Below, in pieces: positions 34,207 through 41,778 of a stretch of DNA of 64,000 bases. The stretch covers positions 1,846,001 to 1,910,000 of the forward strand of contig NZ_CP016464.1 of the NCBI RefSeq assembly GCF_001713455.1. Reading direction: 5' to 3'. Under the pieces are notes generated by a model that was not told the origin of the DNA, did no database searches, and worked only from the letters and a program-made list of their open reading frames with translations. The DNA is from Bosea sp. RAC05 (GTDB lineage Bacteria; Pseudomonadota; Alphaproteobacteria; Rhizobiales; Beijerinckiaceae). Every line of letters begins with the position of its first letter. Within the stretch, counting starts at the first letter, position 1. The position numbers and the translations under genes were made by a program.

Positions 34207-35754
34207 ATGGGCAACCACCTGTTCGACCTGGTCAGGTCTCGGATGCCGGCGCCGGACGCTCCCTTCGCCCTCCTCGATGACGGCCGGCGCTATGCCTATG
34301 CCGACATGGTCGATGCCTCGGCCCGCTTCGCCAATGCGCTGGTCTCGCTCGGGGTGAAACCGGGAGACCGGGTGGCGGTCCAGGTCGAGAAGAGCGTCGA
34401 GGCGTTGATGCTCTATCTCGGCGCAGTGCGCGCGGGCGCGATCTTCCTGCCGCTCAACACGGCCTACACCCCGGCCGAGATCGAGTATTTCCTCGGCGAC
34501 GCGCAGCCCGCCGTCTTTGTCTGCGATCCGGCGAAGGCCGACGCCCTGAAGCCCTATGCCGACAAGGCCGGCGCCAAGCTCGAGACGCTCGGCATCTGGC
34601 GCTCGCCGGACGTCTCTGCCGGCTCGCTCTCAGACAAGGCGCTCGCCGCCTCGACCGCGTTCGCCGACATCGCGCGTGGGCCCGACGACCTCGCCGCGAT
34701 CCTCTACACGTCGGGCACGACGGGGCGCTCCAAGGGCGCGATGCTCAGCCACGACAACCTCGCCTCGAACGCCTTGGCGCTGGTCGATTACTGGCGCTTC
34801 ACGAAGGACGACGTGCTGCTCCACGCGCTGCCGATCTTCCACACGCACGGCCTCTTCGTCGCGACCAACTGCGTGCTGTTCTCCGGCGCCTCGATGATCC
34901 TGCTGCCGAAGTTCGATCCCGACCAGGTCTTCAAGTACCTGCCACAGGCGACCTGCATGATGGGCGTGCCGACTTTCTATGTGCGGCTGCTGCAGGATAC
35001 TCGCCTGACGACGGAGGCGACGAAGCATATGCGCCTCTTCGTCTCCGGCTCGGCGCCGCTGCTGGCCGAGACGCATCGCGAATGGCGCGAGCGGACCGGC
35101 CACGCGATCCTCGAGCGCTACGGCATGACCGAGACCAACATGAACACCTCCAACCCCTATGAGGGCGAGCGGGTTGCGGGCACGGTCGGCTATCCGCTGC
35201 CGGGCGTGTCGGCCCGCGTCGTCGATCCCGAGACGGGCAAGGGGCTCGGCCCCGACGAGATCGGCATGATCGAGGTCAAGGGCCCCAACGTCTTCAAGGG
35301 TTACTGGCGCAACCCCGAGAAGACCGCGGCCGAGTTCAAGCCGGACGGCTTCTTCATCACCGGCGATCTCGGCAAGATCGACGCAGCCGGCTACGTCCAC
35401 ATCGTCGGACGCGGCAAGGACCTCATCATCACCGGCGGCTACAACGTCTATCCCAAGGAGGTCGAGACCGAGATCGACGAGATGCCGGGCGTGATCGAGA
35501 GCGCCGTCATCGGCTGCCCGCATCGCGATTTCGGCGAGGGCGTCACCGCCGTCGTGGTGGTCAAGCCCGGCGCGGCCATCACGGCCGCCTCGATCGCGCA
35601 GACGCTGGAGCAGCGCCTCGCCAAGTTCAAGCTTCCCAAGCAGGTCTTCATCGTCGACGACCTGCCACGCAACACCATGGGCAAGGTCCAGAAGAATCTG
35701 CTGCGCGAGCAGTACAAGGACATCTATGCGCCCAAGGGCAAGCCGGGGGCGTAG
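34207..35754 (+). CDS. matB: Malonyl-CoA synthetase
   Basis: The 515-residue product is an acyl-adenylate-forming enzyme: the P-loop LAAILYTSGTTGRSKGAMLSH, the A5 motif ERYGMTETNMN, TGDLGKIDAAGYVHIVGRGKDLIITGGYNVYP, and the catalytic lysine in PRNTMGKVQKN. The MTETNMNTSNPYEGER stretch is typical of MatB and fits malonate as substrate. It makes malonyl-CoA from malonate, ATP and CoA, and follows matA by 87 bases. The ATG at 34207 has AAGGA 8 bases before it; a longer frame to 34132 is not supported. No malonate carrier gene is in the window. Confidence 0.95.
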   Translation: MGNHLFDLVRSRMPAPDAPFALLDDGRRYAYADMVDASARFANALVSLGVKPGDRVAVQVEKSVEALMLYLGAVRAGAIFLPLNTAYTPAEIEYFLGDAQPAVFVCDPAKADALKPYADKAGAKLETLGIWRSPDVSAGSLSDKALAASTAFADIARGPDDLAAILYTSGTTGRSKGAMLSHDNLASNALALVDYWRFTKDDVLLHALPIFHTHGLFVATNCVLFSGASMILLPKFDPDQVFKYLPQATCMMGVPTFYVRLLQDTRLTTEATKHMRLFVSGSAPLLAETHREWRERTGHAILERYGMTETNMNTSNPYEGERVAGTVGYPLPGVSARVVDPETGKGLGPDEIGMIEVKGPNVFKGYWRNPEKTAAEFKPDGFFITGDLGKIDAAGYVHIVGRGKDLIITGGYNVYPKEVETEIDEMPGVIESAVIGCPHRDFGEGVTAVVVVKPGAAITAASIAQTLEQRLAKFKLPKQVFIVDDLPRNTMGKVQKNLLREQYKDIYAPKGKPGA

Positions 35755-35790
35755 GGCAATCCGACCTCTGCGATTTTCCTTGCGGGAAGA

Positions 35791-35805
35791 TACGGCATTG
35801 CCGTA
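35791..35805. promoter_or_regulatory. Palindromic operator before the RelE/NadS-type toxin-antitoxin pair
   Basis: TACGGCA-T-TGCCGTA is a perfect 7+1+7 inverted repeat that ends 10 bases before the toxin start codon. It is a probable site for self-repression by the HTH antitoxin. Confidence 0.65.
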
Positions 35806-35815
35806 GTTTGCGCGG

Positions 35816-36172
35816 ATGCAGACCGTGCTGCTGACCTCGGTTTTCGAACGGCAGGCCAAGGCGGCTGGTCTGGGCGACGACGAGATACAGGATGTCGCGG
35901 TCGCGATTGCCAGCAATCCTCTCGGGGGTGCCCTAATGGTCGGGACCGGCGGCGCACGAAAGCTGCGCCATGCCGGCCGGGGTGAAGGAAAGAGCGGCGG
36001 CTACCGCACGATTCACTACTTCGGCGGCGACGACGTTCCGATCTTCCTTCTGGCGCTGATCGACAAGGGCAAGCGGGCCAATCTGACCCAGGCCGAGCGC
36101 AATGACCTTGCCCGGACACTGCCGAAAATCGCCGATGCCTACCGGCAGGCGACCAAGTCAGGAGATCGTTGA
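35816..36172 (+). CDS. RelE/ParE-superfamily toxin (HigB-like)
   Basis: The 118-residue product fits the RelE family: TSVFERQAKAAGLGDDEIQDVAVAIASNPLGG, then the core GGARKLRHAGRGEGKSGGYRTIHYF, then PIFLLALIDKGKRANLTQAERNDLARTL. Such toxins cut mRNA at the ribosome. The toxin gene comes first and the HTH antitoxin gene begins 2 bases past its stop, the order of HigBA and NadS-type pairs. A palindrome directly upstream supports autoregulation. The catalytic residues cannot be assigned with certainty. Confidence 0.87.
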   Translation: MQTVLLTSVFERQAKAAGLGDDEIQDVAVAIASNPLGGALMVGTGGARKLRHAGRGEGKSGGYRTIHYFGGDDVPIFLLALIDKGKRANLTQAERNDLARTLPKIADAYRQATKSGDR

Positions 36173-36173
36173 G

Positions 36174-36464
36174 ATGCCGACATTCGGACAGGACCTGGTC
36201 GCGAGCGCGACCGAAGCGGTGGCGATCGCGCGAGGCGACAAGGAGCCCGCCAAGACAATCACCGTCGAGACTGTCGATGTTGCTGCCATTCGCAAGAAGC
36301 TGGGCCTCTCCCAGGAGGCCTTTGCCCGCAAGTTCGGCCTGAGCCCGGCGACCTTGCGCGATTGGGAGCAGGGACGCCGCAGCCCGGACAGGACCGCCCG
36401 CGCGCTGCTCAAGGTCATCGACCACGCTCCCGACACCGTCGAGCGAGCGCAGAAGGGCGCTTGA
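36174..36464 (+). CDS. XRE-type HTH antitoxin (NadS-like)
   Basis: The 96-residue product has an N-terminal tail (FGQDLVASATEAVAIARGDKEPAKTITVE) that should wrap the toxin, and a C-terminal XRE helix-turn-helix, DVAAIRKKLGLSQEAFARKFGLSPATLRDWEQGRRSPDRTARALLKVI. It neutralises the toxin encoded just upstream and probably represses the pair by binding the palindrome at 35791-35805. AGGAG precedes the ATG inside the end of the toxin gene. Confidence 0.88.
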   Translation: MPTFGQDLVASATEAVAIARGDKEPAKTITVETVDVAAIRKKLGLSQEAFARKFGLSPATLRDWEQGRRSPDRTARALLKVIDHAPDTVERAQKGA

Positions 36465-36506
36465 TACGGGCTCGGCCTGCAGCGGTCACAGGCGCGTTCT
36501 CGGGGG

Positions 36507-37310
36507 CTAGCCGGCCCCCTTGTGCAGCCGCTCCAGCGGAAACCGCGCCACATCCGCCAGCAATTCGACGAAGCCTTTCGCCTGGAAGGCGGCCGTCGCC
36601 TTGCCCTTCTCGGCCGTGGCGAGCGAGGCATCGCCCGCGGCGCCGGAAGGGTGGACGTCCTGCGCCATCCAGGCCATCGCGTGCAGGCCGGTCGGCCGCA
36701 GCCAGCTGTAGCCCTCGGCCGCCATATCGACCGTCAGCGGGTTGAAGGCGGCGGCCTGGCCCATATCGACCAGGTCCGGCCGGAAATGGAGCATCAGCGA
36801 GGTCTCGATGTCGCCGGCATGGATGCCGTGATTGGCGTCGAGATCGGCGAAGAGGCCCGGCGGCAGGCCGAACGCGCGCCAGGCCGTCGTCACCGCGAGC
36901 ATGCCGTGCCGCACGCGCAACTCCCGCGCCACCACCTTCATCGGGTCGATATTGCCGCCATGCGAGGTCAGGATCACCAGCTTGCGCAGGCCCGCGCGCC
37001 GGACGCTCTCGCCGATCTCGATCCAGCTCTGCGTCGCGCTCTCCCAGGAGAGCGTCAGCGTGCCCGGCGAATGCAGGTGCTCGTTCGACTTACAGATCGC
37101 CAGCGTCGGCAGCACGAGCACGTCGAGCCCGGCCGGCACCAGCGGCATCGCTTCCGCGAGCATCGCGTTCATGATCGTGGTGTCGACCGACACCGGCAGA
37201 TGCGGCCCATGCTGCTCGATTGCCGCCAGCGGCAGCACCGCAACGGTGCCCTCCGCCGAAAGCCGGGCGAAATCGGTGGTCTTCAGATCGCCCCAGAAGC
37301 GCGCGCCCAT
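36507..37310 (-). CDS. Creatininase-family amidohydrolase
   Basis: The 267-residue product has the creatininase signatures: AVLPLAAIEQHGPHLPVSVDT (metal-binding Glu, His and Asp), LVILTSHGGNIDPM, and HAGDIETSLML. Members hydrolyse cyclic amides such as creatinine or act on formamides and pyrroloquinoline precursors. The ATG at 37310 follows GGAGACGAC and gives the family length. The gene is divergent from a NitT/TauT importer plus FAD oxidase operon and shares a 201-base regulatory region with it. Import and opening of one cyclic nitrogen compound is a reasonable inference, but the compound is unknown. Confidence 0.88.
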   Translation of the reverse strand: MGARFWGDLKTTDFARLSAEGTVAVLPLAAIEQHGPHLPVSVDTTIMNAMLAEAMPLVPAGLDVLVLPTLAICKSNEHLHSPGTLTLSWESATQSWIEIGESVRRAGLRKLVILTSHGGNIDPMKVVARELRVRHGMLAVTTAWRAFGLPPGLFADLDANHGIHAGDIETSLMLHFRPDLVDMGQAAAFNPLTVDMAAEGYSWLRPTGLHAMAWMAQDVHPSGAAGDASLATAEKGKATAAFQAKGFVELLADVARFPLERLHKGAG

Positions 37311-37445
37311 CGTCTTGTCGTCTCCATTTGCGTGACCCGCACAGTCTAGCCCGCCCGCGCGGAAAACGCAGGCGCGATCACCTGTGGGCAATGGCCTCCG
37401 GCGGCGCCATGACGCAGTGTCGCGGTTCCTGCCGAAGCCCTGTCA

Positions 37446-37461
37446 TGGCATACAGTTTGCT
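37446..37461 (+). promoter_or_regulatory. Candidate sigma-54 promoter of the NitT/TauT importer operon
   Basis: TGGCATA-CAGT-TTGCT agrees with the RpoN consensus in TGGCA and TTGCT; GG (37447-37448) and GC (37459-37460) are 10 bases apart. It lies 50 bases before the start codon of the binding protein. Confidence 0.6.
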
Positions 37462-37511
37462 GCCGCGCAGCCAAGGCGTTCAGCCGAGGATTATCAGGGG
37501 AGGTCACAAGG

Positions 37512-38534
37512 ATGACGATGACGAAGTACCGCCTGACGCGCCGTGGTGCGCTGGGCCTGATCGGTGGATCGGCGCTGGTCGCCGTGCCCGGAGCGCGGGT
37601 GAGCGCGCAGACGCTCGACAAGGTGTCCTACCAGACCAACTGGCGCGCCCAGGCGGAGCATGGCGGCTTCTACCTCGCCGCCGCCAACGGCATCTACAAG
37701 AAGTACGGCATCGACGCCGAGATCCGCCCCGGCGGCCCGCAGCAGAACCCCTCGCAGCTCCTGCTCGGCGGCCGCGTCGACATGATCATGTCGAACTCCT
37801 TCGAGGCCATCCGCTATGCGCAGGAGAACATTCCCTTCCTCTGCATCGCCTCGATCTTCCAGAAGGATCCGCAGGTCATCATCTCGCATCCGGGCGTCGG
37901 CAACGACTCGCTCGCCGCGCTGAAGGGCAAGCCGATCCTGGTCGGCGCCGCCGGCCGCACCAGCTACTGGCCCTTCCTGAAGGCGAAGTTCGGCTACACC
38001 GACGAGCAGATCCGGCCCTACACCTTCAACATGGCGCCGTTCCTGGCCGACAAGACGATCTCGCAGCAGGGCTTCCTGTCGTCGGAGCCCTTCGCCATCC
38101 AGAAGCAGGGCGGGGTCACGCCGGTGGTGCATCTCATCGCCGATGCCGGCTTCGAGAACTACAACACGACGATCAACATCTCTCGCAAGATGGTCGACGA
38201 GAAGAAGGACCTGGTCCAGCGCTTCGTCACCGCCACGCTGGAGGGCTGGGCCGCCTACATGAAGGGGCAGAACGTCGCCGCCGCCAACGCGCAGATCCTG
38301 AAGGACAATCCCGACATGGATCAGGAGAAGATCGACTACGCGGTCAAGGTGATGAACGCCAACGGCATCGTGCTCTCGGGCGATGCGACGACGCTCGGCA
38401 TCGGCGCCATGACCGATGCGCGCTGGGGCTCGTTCTACAAGACGATGACGGATGTGGGCGTGTTCCCCGCCGGCATCGACCTGAAGAAGGCCTACAGCCT
38501 GGAGTTCATCAACAAGGGCGTCGGCAAGGCGTAA
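37512..38534 (+). CDS. NitT/TauT-type ABC transporter substrate-binding protein (NMT1/THI5-like)
   Basis: The 340-residue product starts TKYRLTRRGALGLIGGSALVAVPGARVSAQ, a twin-arginine-like signal, and should be periplasmic. The body is NMT1/THI5-like: VSYQTNWRAQAEHGGFYLAAANGIYKKYGIDAEIRPGGPQ, then GGRVDMIMSNSFEAIRYAQENIPF. Relatives bind pyrimidine, thiamine-precursor or sulfonate ligands. GGGGAGG precedes the ATG. The ATPase, permease and an FAD oxidase follow. The palindromic repeat at 38552-38646 separates it from the ATPase gene and may stabilise its mRNA. Confidence 0.92.
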   Translation: MTMTKYRLTRRGALGLIGGSALVAVPGARVSAQTLDKVSYQTNWRAQAEHGGFYLAAANGIYKKYGIDAEIRPGGPQQNPSQLLLGGRVDMIMSNSFEAIRYAQENIPFLCIASIFQKDPQVIISHPGVGNDSLAALKGKPILVGAAGRTSYWPFLKAKFGYTDEQIRPYTFNMAPFLADKTISQQGFLSSEPFAIQKQGGVTPVVHLIADAGFENYNTTINISRKMVDEKKDLVQRFVTATLEGWAAYMKGQNVAAANAQILKDNPDMDQEKIDYAVKVMNANGIVLSGDATTLGIGAMTDARWGSFYKTMTDVGVFPAGIDLKKAYSLEFINKGVGKA

Positions 38535-38551
38535 GCTTGCTCCCTCGCTGC

Positions 38552-38646
38552 CGTCATCCCGGATAAGCCGCGTAGCGGCGCCGATCCGGGATCCATCGTA
38601 GAGTTCGACGCCCTTCGATGGATCCCGGGGCAAGCCCGGGATGACG
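38552..38646. repeat. Compound intergenic palindrome (CGTCATCCCGG type)
   Basis: The outer arms CGTCATCCCGG (38552-38562) and CCGGGATGACG (38636-38646) are perfect complements. Inside are a second pair, CGGGATCCATCG and CGATGGATCCCG (38587-38598 and 38616-38627), and a small GCCGC-GTA-GCGGC hairpin. It folds as a branched structure between an ABC binding-protein gene and its ATPase gene. Its right end supplies the ATG at 38641. Confidence 0.8.
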
Positions 38647-39504
38647 TCGCGGTTGGTGCGCCCAGCACAATCAACGGATCATCAGGCTTTGGACACGGCC
38701 TCTCTGAGCACTCCCCATGCCGTTCGCCCGGAGGGTCGCAAGCCCCTGGTCTGCGTGCGCCATGTCTCCAAGCAGTTCGGCAACGGCACGCTCGCCGTGC
38801 GCGACGTCAATCTGAGCCTGGGGGAGGGCGAGTTCGTCAGCCTGCTCGGTCCCTCCGGTTGCGGAAAGTCGACGCTGCTGCGGATGATCGCGGGCCTCGG
38901 CGCGCCCTCCAGTGGGACGATCGAGTGGCCGACCACGGTTCATGACGCATCGGGCGAGCCGCAGCGGGATCTCGGATTTGTCTTCCAGGACCCGACGCTG
39001 ATGCCCTGGGCGACGGCGCTCGCCAACGTGATGATGCCGCTGACCCTGAAGGGGGTGCGCACCAGCGAGGCGCGCGAGCGGGCGGCGGCGATGCTGGCCC
39101 TGGTCGGCCTCTCCGGCTTCGAGAAGTCCTATCCCCGCGAACTCTCCGGCGGCATGAAGATGCGCGTCTCGATCGCGCGCGGGCTGGTGCTGCGGCCGAA
39201 GATCCTGCTGATGGACGAGCCCTTCGCCGCGCTCGACGAAATCACCCGCCACCGCCTGAACGACGATCTGCTCGAGCTGTGGTGGAAGGAGAAGTTCACC
39301 GCGGTCTTCGTCACCCATTCGGTGTTCGAATCCGTCTATCTCTCGAAGCGCATCGTGGTGATGGCGGCGAGACCCGGCCGCGTCATGGCCGATCTCGACG
39401 TCGACGCACCCTATCCGCGCGACGACCTCTTCCGCACCTCGCCGGAATACGCCCATCTCTGCCGGGTGGTCTCGGGCAAGCTCAAGGAGGCGATCGGCTC
39501 ATGA
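38641..39504 (+). CDS. NitT/TauT-type ABC transporter ATPase
   Basis: The product is an ABC ATPase: Walker A GPSGCGKST, Q-loop FVFQDPTLMPW, signature LSGGMKMRVSIARGL, Walker B ILLMDEPFAALDE and the H-loop VTHSVFES. This is the SsuB/TauB/NrtD type that energises NitT/TauT importers. The start is uncertain: the ATG at 38641 lies within the end of a palindromic repeat, while a TTG at 38689 is free of it and would begin MDTASLSTPHAV. The conserved part begins near LVCVRHVSKQFGNG. The stop overlaps the permease start in an ATGA. Confidence 0.93.
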   Translation: MTSRLVRPAQSTDHQALDTASLSTPHAVRPEGRKPLVCVRHVSKQFGNGTLAVRDVNLSLGEGEFVSLLGPSGCGKSTLLRMIAGLGAPSSGTIEWPTTVHDASGEPQRDLGFVFQDPTLMPWATALANVMMPLTLKGVRTSEARERAAAMLALVGLSGFEKSYPRELSGGMKMRVSIARGLVLRPKILLMDEPFAALDEITRHRLNDDLLELWWKEKFTAVFVTHSVFESVYLSKRIVVMAARPGRVMADLDVDAPYPRDDLFRTSPEYAHLCRVVSGKLKEAIGS

Positions 39505-40385
39505 GCATGCCATCGATCGAAGCTCCGGCCCCCGCCCATGGCGGCACCGACTCCGACGCGCGCCCGGTCTTCTTCACCGAGCCGCGCCTGCTGGGCCTGC
39601 CGGCCAGCGCCTGGCCGCGCATCCTCGCGCCGATCGCGATCGGCGTGTTCTCGCTGGCGCTCTGGGAGTTCGCTGTCCGCTGGAACGGCATCCCGGCCTA
39701 TATCCTGCCCGGGCCGCTCCTGATCGGCCAGACCCTCGTCTCCGACTGGGGCACGCTGTCGGGCTCGCTCTGGATCACGCTGAAGATCACCTTCTTGGCG
39801 CTCGCCGCGGCGGTCATCGTCGGCGTCACGCTGGCCGTGCTGTTCACCCAGTCGAAATGGCTGGAGATGTCGCTGCTGCCCTATGCGGTGATCCTGCAGG
39901 TGACGCCGATCGTCGCGATCGCGCCGCTGATCATCATCTGGGCCGGGGACATCAATCTCGCGCTGCTGATCTGCGCCTGGATCGTCGCGTTCTTCCCGAT
40001 CCTGTCGAACACGATCCTCGGCCTGAATTCGGCCGACCACAACCTCGTCAACCTGTTCCAACTCTATGGCGCGAGCCGCTGGCAGACGATGCGCTATCTC
40101 AAGCTGCCGGCCGCCTTGCCCTATTTCCTGGCCGGCCTGAAGATCTCCGGCGGGCTCGCGCTGATCGGCGCGGTTGTCGCGGAGTTCGTCGCCGGCACCG
40201 GCGGCAGCGCCTCGGGGCTGGCCTATCGCATCCTCGAGGCCGGCTATCAGCTCAAGATCCCGCGCGTCTTTGCCGCCTTGCTGATGATCTCGCTTTCGGG
40301 CATCGCGATCTTCCTTTGCACGAGCTGGATTTCGCACATGCTGCTGCGGCGCTGGCACGAGAGCGCCCTGAAGCGGGAGAACTGA
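39501..40385 (+). CDS. NitT/TauT-type ABC transporter permease
   Basis: The 294-residue product has about six membrane helices, a Pro/Ala-rich cytoplasmic start, and the BPD_transp_1 core with VTPIVAIAPLIIIWAG and the coupling segment YGASRWQTMRYLKLPAALPYFLAGLKISGGLALIGAVVAEF. It forms the channel of the importer. It overlaps the ATPase gene by four bases and ends one base before the FAD oxidase gene, so the operon is tightly coupled. Confidence 0.94.
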   Translation: MSMPSIEAPAPAHGGTDSDARPVFFTEPRLLGLPASAWPRILAPIAIGVFSLALWEFAVRWNGIPAYILPGPLLIGQTLVSDWGTLSGSLWITLKITFLALAAAVIVGVTLAVLFTQSKWLEMSLLPYAVILQVTPIVAIAPLIIIWAGDINLALLICAWIVAFFPILSNTILGLNSADHNLVNLFQLYGASRWQTMRYLKLPAALPYFLAGLKISGGLALIGAVVAEFVAGTGGSASGLAYRILEAGYQLKIPRVFAALLMISLSGIAIFLCTSWISHMLLRRWHESALKREN

Positions 40386-40386
40386 G

Positions 40387-41778
40387 ATGAGCGCACTGCC
40401 CGAACGCCAGCCGAGGCCCGAGCGGGTCTCGCGCTACGACATCGCCGCGCTGAAGGAGGATCTCGCCGGCATCGCGCTGATCGACGAGACGCAGGTCGTC
40501 CGCAAGCGCTCGCGCGACTTCTTCTGGTACTCGCCGATCCTGAACCAGCAGCTGGCGGACAAGTCCGCCGACATCATCGCCACGCCCCGCGACGAGGCGG
40601 AGGTCGTGCGGATCGCGGCCGCCTGCGCGCGTCGACGCATTCCGCTGACGGTACGCGCCGCCGGAACCGGCAATTACGGCCAGGCCGTCCCGCTCGAGGG
40701 CGGCGTCCTGCTCGACATCACCGGCCTGACCGGCATCGAATGGCAGAAGCCCGGCATCGCCCGCATCGCCGCCGGCGCCCGCATGCTGGATGTCGACATC
40801 GCGCTGCGCGAAACCGGCTTCGAGCAGCGCATGCATCCCTCGACCAAGCGCAGCGCGACCGTCGGTGGTTTCGTCGCGGGCGGCTCGGGCGGGGTCGGCT
40901 CGGTGACCTATGGCGGCCTGCGCGAACCCGGCAACATCCTGGCCGCGCGCATCGTCACGGTCGAGGAAGAACCGCGCATCATCGAATTGCGCGACGACGC
41001 CGCCCAGAAGGTCAACCGCGCCTATGGCACGACCGGCATCATCACGGCGCTGGAAATGCCGCTCGCGCCGGCCTGGCCCTGGATCGACGTCATCGTCGCC
41101 TTCGACAGCTACATGGACGCCTTCGAGACGGGCTACGAGGTCGCCCTCGCGGACGGCATCGTCAAGAAGCTGGTGACGCCGATCTCGTCGGTGATCACGC
41201 CTTATTTCGGGGCGCTCAAGGCCCATTGTCCTGAGGGCAAGAGCATCCTGATCTGCATGATCGCCGAAGGCTCGCTCGGCCCGTTCAAGGCCATCGTCGG
41301 CAAGCGCGGCGCGGTGACATACGAGGCGCCCTCGGAGGAGGGGCCCGGCACCGTGCCGCTCTACGAATACACCTGGAACCACACCACGCTGCAGTGGCTG
41401 AAGAGCGACCGCTCCATCACCTATCTCCAGTGCCTCTTCCCGCATGATCGGCTGGTCGAGAGCGCGCGCGAGACGATCGCCGCCTTCGGCGACGAGCTTC
41501 TACCGCATCACGAGTTCATCCGCTTCGGCGGCAAGGTGACGGCGAGCGCGCTGCCGATCCTGCGCTACTCGACACCGGAGCGGCTCAACGCGGTCATCGC
41601 CCAGCATGAGGCGTCCGGCGTCTTCATCGCCAACCCCCATGTCGTCTCGCTGGAGGAGGGCAGCCGCCACAAGCGGGCCGATGCCGACCAGCTCGGCTTC
41701 AAGGGCGAGGTCGACCCGCAGGGCCTGCTGAACCCGGGCAAGATGGCGAGCTTCGTGCCCGCCGGTCAGGCGAAATAG
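40387..41778 (+). CDS. FAD-linked oxidase (FAD_binding_4, GlcD-like)
   Basis: The 463-residue product has a PCMH-type FAD domain: ATPRDEAEVVRIAAACARRRIPLTVRAAGTGNYGQAVPLEGGVLLDITGL, then HPSTKRSATVGGFVAGGSGGVGSVTYGGLREPGNILAARIVT. The C-terminal part ends GEVDPQGLLNPGKMASF, as in GlcD/D-lactate dehydrogenase relatives. It oxidises an organic substrate in the cytoplasm, presumably the compound brought in by the importer it is coupled to (one base between the genes). The substrate is unknown. The last 13 bases overlap the end of the convergent gene. Confidence 0.88.
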   Translation: MSALPERQPRPERVSRYDIAALKEDLAGIALIDETQVVRKRSRDFFWYSPILNQQLADKSADIIATPRDEAEVVRIAAACARRRIPLTVRAAGTGNYGQAVPLEGGVLLDITGLTGIEWQKPGIARIAAGARMLDVDIALRETGFEQRMHPSTKRSATVGGFVAGGSGGVGSVTYGGLREPGNILAARIVTVEEEPRIIELRDDAAQKVNRAYGTTGIITALEMPLAPAWPWIDVIVAFDSYMDAFETGYEVALADGIVKKLVTPISSVITPYFGALKAHCPEGKSILICMIAEGSLGPFKAIVGKRGAVTYEAPSEEGPGTVPLYEYTWNHTTLQWLKSDRSITYLQCLFPHDRLVESARETIAAFGDELLPHHEFIRFGGKVTASALPILRYSTPERLNAVIAQHEASGVFIANPHVVSLEEGSRHKRADADQLGFKGEVDPQGLLNPGKMASFVPAGQAK

